The notes beneath the pieces were generated by a model, which was not told where the DNA came from, did no database searches, and saw nothing but the letters and a program-made list of their open reading frames with translations. The translations under genes were made by a program, and so were the position numbers. Shown one piece after another: positions 7,158 through 12,422 of a stretch of DNA of 12,422 nt. Numbering within the stretch: position 1 is the stretch's first letter; each line of letters opens with the position of its first letter. This stretch comes from Desulfobacteraceae bacterium. GTDB taxonomy: Bacteria > Desulfobacterota > Desulfobacteria > Desulfobacterales > Desulfosarcinaceae. The stretch covers positions 1 through 12,422 of the forward strand of contig JALVQM010000327.1 in assembly GCA_027025615.1 (NCBI GenBank), read 5' to 3'.

Positions 7158-7162
7158 GGAGG
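7156..7162 (+). promoter_or_regulatory. livM ribosome binding site (supports TTG start)
   Basis: A full-strength AAGGAGG overlaps the livH stop codon (7155-7157) and lies seven bases before the TTG at 7170. It decides that livM begins with TTG. Confidence 0.8.
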
Positions 7163-7169
7163 TTTCTGG

Positions 7170-8054
7170 TTGAGTGGCTACCTGATTACCATTGCTACCA
7201 TTATCGTTATAAATGCCATTGTGGTCTGCGGGTTGAACGTAATTGTCGGCTACGCGGGACAGATATCCCTGGGGCATGCCGCATTTTTCGGTATAGGTGC
7301 CTATAGTGCTGCCCTGCTGGCTACCAAGGCCGGCCTGTCCTTTTGGGGTGCCCTTCCCCTGGTGGTGATAATCAGCGGTCTGGTGGGATTGTTGCTCGGT
7401 TTGCCGAGTCTCAGGGTGAAGGATGATTTTCTGGCCATAACTACCATCGGCATCAATTTCATCGTTGAAGCGATTTTTCTCTACATACCTTTTTTTGGCG
7501 GAGCATTGGGCATTGGCGGTATCCCGAGGATTTTTCTTTTCGGTCTTAAGCTCAAGGGGCTGTCTTTTTTCCTGCTCTGTCTTTTTTTCCTGGCTGTGAC
7601 CATGGTGGTATGTTGGTGGTTTACCCGATGCTGGTCGGGCCTGGCCTGTTTTGCCCTGCGGGAAGACGAACAGGCTGCGGCTTCCATGGGGATTTCACCG
7701 GTAAGGTTCAAACTCCTGGCCTTTGTGGCCGGTACGGCCATGGCAGGCCTGGCAGGGGCGTTGTATGCCCACTACATGCGTTTTATCAGTGCAACTGATT
7801 TTTCTTTTCCGGTCTCGATTTCCTTGCTGAGCATTTTGGTGCTGGGAGGCATGGGAAAACTATGGGCTCCCTTGCTGGGGGCGATAATCCTGGGAGTGCT
7901 GCCGGAGCTGTTTCGGCCACTGGTGGACTACAGGATGTTGTTCTACACGGCCATCCTGCTATTGATGATTCGTTTCCAGCCTTCAGGGCTTCTGGGGGAT
8001 GAAAGCCTGGCAAGAAAAGTGTTGGCCAGGTTTGTTCCGGGAGGCGTCAAATGA
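7170..8054 (+). CDS. livM: LivM-type ABC transporter permease
   Basis: This is the second membrane subunit of the HAAT importer, pairing with LivH. The 294-residue hydrophobic protein has several predicted membrane helices. Family blocks are NVIVGYAGQISLGHAAFFGIGAY near residue 30, LRVKDDFLAITTIG near 80, and the coupling region ALREDEQAAASMGISPVRFKLLAF near 165, followed by GTAMAGLAGALYAHY. The start is a TTG, supported by a perfect ribosome binding site seven bases upstream. The stop codon overlaps the livG start in an ATGA arrangement (8051-8054), which suggests coupled translation. LivM proteins of some species carry a longer N-terminus; this is the short form. Confidence 0.93.
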   Translation: MSGYLITIATIIVINAIVVCGLNVIVGYAGQISLGHAAFFGIGAYSAALLATKAGLSFWGALPLVVIISGLVGLLLGLPSLRVKDDFLAITTIGINFIVEAIFLYIPFFGGALGIGGIPRIFLFGLKLKGLSFFLLCLFFLAVTMVVCWWFTRCWSGLACFALREDEQAAASMGISPVRFKLLAFVAGTAMAGLAGALYAHYMRFISATDFSFPVSISLLSILVLGGMGKLWAPLLGAIILGVLPELFRPLVDYRMLFYTAILLLMIRFQPSGLLGDESLARKVLARFVPGGVK

Positions 8055-8824
8055 AAGCACCTTTGCTTCAGGTCGAGGATCTGCACAAGAATTTCGGGGG
8101 CCTTAAGGCTGTGGATGGAGTCGATTTTGAGGTGCAGGCCGGGGAGATTCTTGGTATCCTGGGGCCCAACGGTGCCGGTAAAACCGTTTGTTTTAATATG
8201 ATATCTGGAGTTTATAAGCCTTCTTCCGGTAAGATAATTTTCGACGGCCGAAGAACCGATGGTATGCCGCCGTTCAAGTTGGCCGCCCTGGGTTTGGGGC
8301 GTACCTTCCAGATTGTAAAACCGTTTGCTTCCCTGACGGTGCTCGAAAACGTGATGGTTGCAAGGGGAATTCAGAATTATGGACGTTTTGGTCGTATCTG
8401 GCGCACCTGGCGATCAAAACGGGAAATTGCTGCTGCCCGCAAGGTGCTGGCCCAGGTTGGGCTTGCCGATCTTGCACAGCGCAAAGCAGGTCTGCTTCCG
8501 CTGGGAAATCTGCGCCGTCTGGAAATCGCCAGGGCGATGGTGGTAGGCCATAAGCTTATTTTATTGGATGAATCATTTTCCGGCCTGCGCCACGAAGAAA
8601 CAGCCAAACTTGAAGATCTGGTACGCAAGATCAGGAACTTGGGAATTACTGTTTTGCTCATTGAGCACAACCTGAGGGTTTCCATGGGCCTGTGTGACCG
8701 GATCGTTGTCCTTGACCATGGCCGTAAGATTGCCGAAGGAAATCCTGAGGCTATCCAGCAGAATGATCAGGTTATCCAAGCATACCTGGGTCGCAAAAGG
8801 AGGAAATATGCTGCTGGAGGTTGA
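8051..8824 (+). CDS. livG: LivG-type ABC transporter ATP-binding protein
   Basis: One of two ATPase subunits of the HAAT importer, acting on the cytoplasmic face. The 257-residue protein has Walker A GPNGAGKT (38-45), the Q-loop glutamine Gln87 in GRTFQIVK, Walker B LILLDE (169-174) with catalytic Glu174, and the switch His206 in IEHN. The signature motif is unusual: LPLGN (149-153) in LLPLGNLRRLEIARAM, where most LivG proteins have an L-S-x-G-Q-Q type sequence. Walker B continues DESFSGL rather than DEPxAGL. Residues 105-125 contain the LivG-specific insert with aromatic and basic residues. Its start overlaps livM by four bases and its end overlaps livF by 17 bases. The altered signature may be a subfamily trait; all residues strictly needed for ATP hydrolysis are present. 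Confidence 0.93.
   Translation: MKAPLLQVEDLHKNFGGLKAVDGVDFEVQAGEILGILGPNGAGKTVCFNMISGVYKPSSGKIIFDGRRTDGMPPFKLAALGLGRTFQIVKPFASLTVLENVMVARGIQNYGRFGRIWRTWRSKREIAAARKVLAQVGLADLAQRKAGLLPLGNLRRLEIARAMVVGHKLILLDESFSGLRHEETAKLEDLVRKIRNLGITVLLIEHNLRVSMGLCDRIVVLDHGRKIAEGNPEAIQQNDQVIQAYLGRKRRKYAAGG
8797..8803 (+). promoter_or_regulatory. livF ribosome binding site inside livG
   Basis: AAGGAGG lies within the 3' end of livG, four bases before the ATG at 8808. It identifies that ATG as the livF start, not the upstream ATG at 8694 in the same frame. Confidence 0.75.
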
Positions 8825-9518
8825 AAATCTAAAGATTTCCTACGGCGACATAGAGGCGGTTTCCGGCGTCAGTTTTGCTCTGGAACAAGGTGAGCTGGTA
8901 TCGATAATCGGGGCCAACGGGGCCGGTAAGACATCGATATTAAACGCCTTGATGGGGATTGTTCCCGTCAATGAGGGCCGGATCAGTTTTCAGGGCAGGC
9001 AGATAACCAGGTGGCCGGCTTTCCGGCGGGCCCGGGCCGGAATGAGGATGGTGCCTGAGCGGGCGCGAACTTTTGCCCGGTTAACGGTTTATGAAAACCT
9101 GATGGTTGGGGTGTACAAGTTGCGCAACAAGGTTGATCTTGGCCGGCGGCTGCAATGGCTGTACAAAATGTTTCCCATTCTTGAAAAACGAAAAAACCAG
9201 CCGGCCAATACCATGTCCGGCGGTGAACAGCAGCAGCTTGCAATTGCAAGGGCATTGATATCTGATCCTGACCTTTTGCTGGTGGACGAAGTTTCAATGG
9301 GCCTTATGCCCAAATTGGTGGACGAGGTTTTTGACCTCCTCAAGCGCCTGAACCGCCAACAGGGTCTGACCATTTTACTGGTGGAGCAAAATGCGGTTGC
9401 CTCCCTTGAGATATCAGACAGGGCCTATGTTCTGGAGACGGGCAATTTGGCCTGCCAGGGATCGGCGGCCGAGTTGTCCCAGGATCCAAGGGTCAGGGAA
9501 GTTTACCTGGGACATTAG
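8808..9518 (+). CDS. livF: LivF-type ABC transporter ATP-binding protein
   Basis: The second ATPase subunit of the HAAT importer. The 236-residue protein has Walker A GANGAGKT (35-42), the signature MSGGEQQQLAIARAL (136-150), Walker B LLLVDE (156-161) and the LVEQN segment (191-195), in which LivF proteins typically carry Gln where most ABC ATPases have the switch His. The Q-loop region reads GMRMVPERARTFARLTV; the usual LivF form has VPEGRxxFP. The frame is open upstream to 8694, but starting at 8808 gives the standard N-terminus MLLEVENLKISYGDIEAV and is backed by an AAGGAGG site. It overlaps livG by 17 bases and ends 75 bases before the binding-protein gene. Confidence 0.94.
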   Translation: MLLEVENLKISYGDIEAVSGVSFALEQGELVSIIGANGAGKTSILNALMGIVPVNEGRISFQGRQITRWPAFRRARAGMRMVPERARTFARLTVYENLMVGVYKLRNKVDLGRRLQWLYKMFPILEKRKNQPANTMSGGEQQQLAIARALISDPDLLLVDEVSMGLMPKLVDEVFDLLKRLNRQQGLTILLVEQNAVASLEISDRAYVLETGNLACQGSAAELSQDPRVREVYLGH

Positions 9519-9580
9519 CAGCCCGGATTTACTGCCGGATTGAACATAAAAAGTTAGTATGACTCAACCTATTGATGAGA

Positions 9581-9586
9581 AAGGAG
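9581..9586 (+). promoter_or_regulatory. Ribosome binding site of the binding-protein gene
   Basis: AAGGAG lies seven bases before the ATG at 9594. The 75-base livF-livJ gap (9519-9593) holds no convincing promoter or terminator, so read-through from livF is likely. Confidence 0.65.
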
Positions 9587-9593
9587 ATATGCA

Positions 9594-10748
9594 ATGAAAC
9601 GTAATTTTATCCGGTTGACCATGGCGGTTATAGTATTGGCCTTGACGGTGGTGCCGGCAAACGCCGGGGGCAAGGTGAAAATAGGCCTCCTGGCTCCTTT
9701 GACAGGTTTTGCTGCTGCCGACGGCCTTTCAGTGCGTAACTCTGTGGTTCTTGCCGCAGAACGGATCAATAAGCAGGGTGGCCTGCTGGGAAAAAAGGTG
9801 GAACTGGTTGCCTATGATGATCGGGCCGATGCCAAGGAAGCAGTAGCCCTGGCACGGAAACTGATCCAGCAGGACCGGGTGGCGGCCGTTGTGGGAGGCT
9901 CCTACAGTACTCCAAGCCGGGCCGTGGCTCCTATTTTTCAGGACGAAGAGATTCCTTTCGTGGCAGCCTACGCGGTTCATCCCGATATCACCCGGGCAGG
10001 TAATTACTGTTTCCGCAACGGTTTTCTTGGAATGGTAGAAGGTAAATCCGCCGGTTACGTTGCGGTCAAGCTGCTGAAAGCCAAACGCATTGCCCTTTTG
10101 ACCTCAGACAATGATTTCGGACGGACCCTGGCAGCCGGTTTCAAAGCCTATATCAAGGACAAGGCACCCGGTGCCGGTATCGTTTTTTCCCAGACCTATC
10201 CTTTTAAGGAAAAAGATTTCAAACCTTATCTTTCCAAGATCAAGGAACTCCATCCTGATCTGCTTTTTGCCTCAGGTTATTATTTTCAGACCGGTCCCAT
10301 AGTAAACCAGGCTCGTGAATTGGGTATGGGAGTAACCATTTTAGGCGAAGAAGGTGCGGATTCTCCAAAATTTCTCGAGATAGCCGGAAAAGCCGCTGAA
10401 GGTTTCGTCCTGGTGACCAACCTCAACCGGGATGACCCAAGACCGGAGGTAAAGCATTTCCTGGAACAGTATGAAAGCCGCTTCAAGATCCAACCCGACA
10501 TGGTGGGTGCGTCGGCTTATGACGCTTTTATGTTAATCTGCCGGGCAATCGAGGCTGCCGGCAGCACGGCCGGACCGAAAGTTCAAAAAGCCCTGGCCGC
10601 CACCAGCAATTACAATGGTCTTACCGGGACACTGAAAGGATTTACCCCGGAAGGTGAGGTCATCAAGGAAGTCCAGGTGCAGATTGTTAAAAATGGCCGA
10701 TTTAGGCATTTTGGTGTAGTTACCGACCTGGGACTTATTACCCCCTAG
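9594..10748 (+). CDS. livJ: LivJ/LivK-type periplasmic substrate-binding protein
   Basis: This 384-residue protein is the extracytoplasmic solute receptor of the HAAT importer. A Sec signal peptide is clear: basic MKRNFIR, a hydrophobic stretch at about 8-20, and PANA before the predicted cut after Ala24. There is no lipobox cysteine, so it should be a free periplasmic protein. The mature part begins VKIGLLAPLTG, the standard type I periplasmic-binding fold start. It contains VVGGSYSTPSRAVAPIFQ in the ligand-binding region, LLTSDNDFGR, DLLFASGYYFQTGP, and SAYDAFMLICRAIEAAGS near the C-terminus. It is the last gene before a terminator. The ligand is unknown; histidine, urocanate or formiminoglutamate are suggested only by the upstream hut genes, and leucine/isoleucine/valine remains possible. 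Confidence 0.9.
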   Translation: MKRNFIRLTMAVIVLALTVVPANAGGKVKIGLLAPLTGFAAADGLSVRNSVVLAAERINKQGGLLGKKVELVAYDDRADAKEAVALARKLIQQDRVAAVVGGSYSTPSRAVAPIFQDEEIPFVAAYAVHPDITRAGNYCFRNGFLGMVEGKSAGYVAVKLLKAKRIALLTSDNDFGRTLAAGFKAYIKDKAPGAGIVFSQTYPFKEKDFKPYLSKIKELHPDLLFASGYYFQTGPIVNQARELGMGVTILGEEGADSPKFLEIAGKAAEGFVLVTNLNRDDPRPEVKHFLEQYESRFKIQPDMVGASAYDAFMLICRAIEAAGSTAGPKVQKALAATSNYNGLTGTLKGFTPEGEVIKEVQVQIVKNGRFRHFGVVTDLGLITP

Positions 10749-10773
10749 TCTGAATATGAAACCTTATTAAATG

Positions 10774-10806
10774 AACCGGAGGGCCCCTGGGTGGCCTCCG
10801 GTTTTT
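10774..10806 (+). terminator. Rho-independent terminator after the hut-liv operon
   Basis: AACCGGAGG (10774-10782) pairs perfectly with CCTCCGGTT (10795-10803). Two more C-G pairs are possible past a bulged G. A run of five T (10802-10806) follows directly. It lies 26 bases after the binding-protein stop and separates the importer from the unrelated genes downstream. Confidence 0.9.
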
Positions 10807-10848
10807 CTATATGCAGGCTGCCGATGTTGAAAAGATGGGTTGAAAAGC

Positions 10849-10876
10849 TTGTCAAAGCTAGCTATTTCCTTATGAA
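10849..10876 (+). promoter_or_regulatory. Possible promoter for the Trm112-DUF4416-yicC cluster
   Basis: TTGTCA (10849-10854) and TATGAA (10871-10876) are 16 bases apart, matching five and four of six consensus bases. They lie in the 106-base gap after the terminator, where a promoter is expected. An alternative -35, TTGAAA at 10840-10845, has a poorer partner. Confidence 0.35.
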
Positions 10877-10912
10877 AACTTTACATGTCGCAACCCTGTC
10901 GAGGAATACAAC

Positions 10913-11098
10913 ATGGCCATCAGTGAAAAACTGCTTGAAATCCTTGTTTGCCCCCAGTGTAAGGGGCCGGTAAAATTGAATTCTTCCGGAGACGGGCTGG
11001 AATGCAAGGCCTGCAAACTGCTTTATGAAATCAGGGACGATATTCCCATCATGCTGGTTGAAGAGGCGCGTTCCCTTGAGCCCGGCAGCCGGCACTGA
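10913..11098 (+). CDS. Trm112-like zinc-ribbon protein (UPF0434 family)
   Basis: This small 61-residue protein has two cysteine pairs, CPQC (13-16) and CKAC (31-34), spaced as in a zinc ribbon. The family ending YEIRDDIPIML (38-48) is present. Bacterial members (such as YcaR) are small and mostly uncharacterised; eukaryotic and archaeal Trm112 activates methyltransferases that act on tRNA, rRNA and release factors. A partner-activator role here is inference. The ATG at 10913 follows GAGGA (10901-10905) at seven bases. It is the first gene after the terminator and lies 24 bases before the DUF4416 gene. All four cysteines are present, so it is probably functional. Confidence 0.88.
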   Translation: MAISEKLLEILVCPQCKGPVKLNSSGDGLECKACKLLYEIRDDIPIMLVEEARSLEPGSRH

Positions 11099-11099
11099 A

Positions 11100-11124
11100 A
11101 CAAGACCGAGGAGGCTGGTCTTGT
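11100..11124 (+). promoter_or_regulatory. Stem-loop presenting the DUF4416 ribosome binding site
   Basis: ACAAGACC (11100-11107) pairs perfectly with GGTCTTGT (11117-11124). The nine-base loop GAGGAGGCT (11108-11116) carries the whole Shine-Dalgarno sequence GAGGAGG (11108-11114). The first two bases of the GTG start codon (11123-11125) are in the stem. The hairpin may tune translation of the DUF4416 gene; a regulatory role is inferred. Confidence 0.5.
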
Positions 11125-11695
11125 GAGCATACCTGTTGAACCAAAGCCCGCCAAGCTGGTCATCGGGCTGATACTACGGGAAAAAAGCCTGCTTGAACAG
11201 GTGGCCGCCGGCCTTGTGGCAGCTTACGGCGACCTGGAAATGGTCAGCGCCTGGTTTGATTTTGATTTCACCGGTTACTATGAAAAGGAGATGGGCAGGC
11301 CGCTTTTCCGGCGTATGCTGGTTTTCAGGGATCTGGTTGGCCAGGACCAGCTGGTGAGGATCAAAAGGGAAACCAACCTGATCGAAGACGAATTTGCCGA
11401 CAATGGTAGACGCAGGGTTAACATCGATCCAGGCCTGCTGTCTTTTGAAAGGTTCGTACTGGCTACCGGCAAGAACTATACCCACAGGATTTACCTGGGA
11501 GAGGGTATCTTTGCCGACTTGACCCTGGTATACCAGGAGGGCGGTTTTAAGCCCCTTGCGTGGACCTATCCAGACTATGGCCAGCGCCGTATGAGGGATT
11601 TTCTTGAAAAAGTGCGTACCAGGTACCGGGAACAGGTGCGCAGGCGGAAATCCATTTCCAGTCCTGGAGTGAAAGGACAGTCTAAAGATGATTAA
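11123..11695 (+). CDS. DUF4416 family protein
   Basis: A 190-residue cytoplasmic protein of unknown function. Family blocks I recognise are WFDFDFTGYYEKEMG (44-58), KRETNLIED (81-89), RRRVNIDPGLL (96-106), ATGKNYTHRIYLGEGIFADLT near 114-134, and WTYPDYG (147-153). The many conserved acidic, tyrosine and histidine residues (the HRIYL and DPG segments) suggest a binding or catalytic site, but no mechanism is known to me. The tail from about 165 is strongly basic and probably disordered. The start is GTG at 11123, with GAGGAGG eight bases upstream inside a hairpin loop. Its 3' end overlaps yicC by eight bases, so the two are probably translated together. Confidence 0.85.
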   Translation: MSIPVEPKPAKLVIGLILREKSLLEQVAAGLVAAYGDLEMVSAWFDFDFTGYYEKEMGRPLFRRMLVFRDLVGQDQLVRIKRETNLIEDEFADNGRRRVNIDPGLLSFERFVLATGKNYTHRIYLGEGIFADLTLVYQEGGFKPLAWTYPDYGQRRMRDFLEKVRTRYREQVRRRKSISSPGVKGQSKDD

Positions 11696-12422
11696 AAGTA
11701 TGACCGGCTATGCCGTTTGCGAAAGTGGAAGCGGGGAAATTTCTGCGGTGGTGGAGATACGTTCCTACAACAGCCGTTTCCTGGACCCGGTCGTCAGGCT
11801 GGCCCACCAGTATGCAGTTTTGGAGGAGCCGATACGCAAGCAACTGGCCAGGAAGCTGGCCCGTGGCAGGGTTGAGGTACGTATCCAGATCCAGGACCGG
11901 CGCGAGACAGCCAATGCTTTCGAGGTCGACCTGGCCCGGGCCCGTTCTTATCTTTGGGCCGCAGACACGATAAAAAAAGCACTCAAACTGGAAAGCGATA
12001 TTTCTCTTGATCACCTGGTTTCGGTCAATGGGGTAGTCCAACCGGTGGACCGTCCCCAGGACCTTGAAGCCCTTTGGACGGTGGTGGGGCCTTGCCTTGA
12101 TCAGACCCTTGAACAACTGGAGCAGATGCGCGAAAAAGAGGGGCGTTTTCTCAAGCATGATCTGGAACAACATCTGGAAAAACTGACCGGACTGCTGGAA
12201 AAGATAAAGGACAAAGCCGCCAACCTTCCCGAGTTGTACCGCCAGAGACTCCAGGAAAGAATTGAGGCTCTATGCGCCGGCAAGGTGGAGCTGGACCGGG
12301 AGCGCATAATCCAGGAAGCCTCCATCCTGGCCGATCGCAGCGATATTTCCGAAGAGCTGGTACGGGCGGCAAGTCACTTGGAACAATTCAATCGAATCAT
12401 GGAAAGCGGAGAGCCGGCTGGA
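11688..12422 (+). CDS. yicC: YicC family endoribonuclease, truncated at the right edge
   Basis: The first 245 residues are present of a protein usually about 290 long. It begins MIKSMTGYAV, the hallmark YicC start, with VEIRSYNSRFLD (22-33) in the N-terminal domain. The later domain (DUF1732) shows MREKEGRFLKHDL (147-159) and IIQEASILADRSDISEELVR (207-226), followed by SHLEQFNRIM. YicC proteins have been reported to be RNA endonucleases; the role in this organism is inferred. The ATG at 11688 lies inside the end of the DUF4416 gene, with AAAGGA at 11672-11677 ten bases upstream. No in-frame stop occurs before the window end, so it looks like an intact gene cut by the window. Confidence 0.93.
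   Translation, partial: MIKSMTGYAVCESGSGEISAVVEIRSYNSRFLDPVVRLAHQYAVLEEPIRKQLARKLARGRVEVRIQIQDRRETANAFEVDLARARSYLWAADTIKKALKLESDISLDHLVSVNGVVQPVDRPQDLEALWTVVGPCLDQTLEQLEQMREKEGRFLKHDLEQHLEKLTGLLEKIKDKAANLPELYRQRLQERIEALCAGKVELDRERIIQEASILADRSDISEELVRAASHLEQFNRIMESGEPAG

Noticed and set aside
9519..9593. A terminator or separate promoter between livF and the binding-protein gene
   Set aside because: The only dyad is a four-base CCGG pair without a T-run, and no -35/-10 pair has acceptable spacing. I treat the gene as part of the same operon.
1..12422. CRISPR arrays, insertion sequences, tRNA or rRNA genes, prophage or defence genes
   Set aside because: I saw no direct-repeat array, transposase, integrase, cloverleaf-like sequence or defence-protein motif. 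All long frames belong to the hut, liv or housekeeping-type genes.

Overview
The window carries a histidine-utilization (hut) divergon followed by a branched-chain-amino-acid-type (LIV/HAAT) ABC importer, then an unrelated housekeeping-type cluster. The end cluster is a Trm112-like zinc ribbon, a DUF4416 protein and the start of YicC. From my recall of family distributions, Trm112-like/DUF4416/YicC in a row suggests Desulfobacterota (former Deltaproteobacteria). The solute-binding protein has a Sec signal peptide with an Ala-x-Ala cleavage site and no lipobox cysteine, which suits a diderm host. The split formiminotransferase/cyclodeaminase pair and the long urocanase also occur in Clostridia, so this placement is inference.

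Minus strand, 1-1127: a HutC-type GntR/UTRA repressor gene (354-1127) followed by hutH, which runs off the left edge (299-1). The 207-bp region 1128-1334 holds two divergent sigma70-like promoters. Each is overlapped by HutC-like operator sequence, so the regulator probably represses both itself plus hutH and the rightward operon.

Plus strand, 1335-9518: hutU, ftcD, hutI, fchA, livH, livM, livG and livF lie close together or overlap. The livJ-type binding protein follows after a 75-bp gap and ends before a clear rho-independent terminator at 10774-10806. Together with HutH the enzymes convert histidine to urocanate, imidazolonepropionate, N-formiminoglutamate and glutamate. FtcD moves the formimino group to tetrahydrofolate, and FchA releases ammonia to give methenyl-THF. 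The cluster therefore feeds both glutamate metabolism and the one-carbon pool. The importer is probably for histidine, urocanate or another pathway input, inferred from position only.

Plus strand, 10913-12422: after the terminator come the Trm112-like protein, the DUF4416 protein and a right-truncated YicC. A perfect 8-bp stem-loop holds the DUF4416 Shine-Dalgarno sequence in its loop. I see no rRNA, tRNA, CRISPR array, insertion sequence or gene-free stretch above 300 bases.
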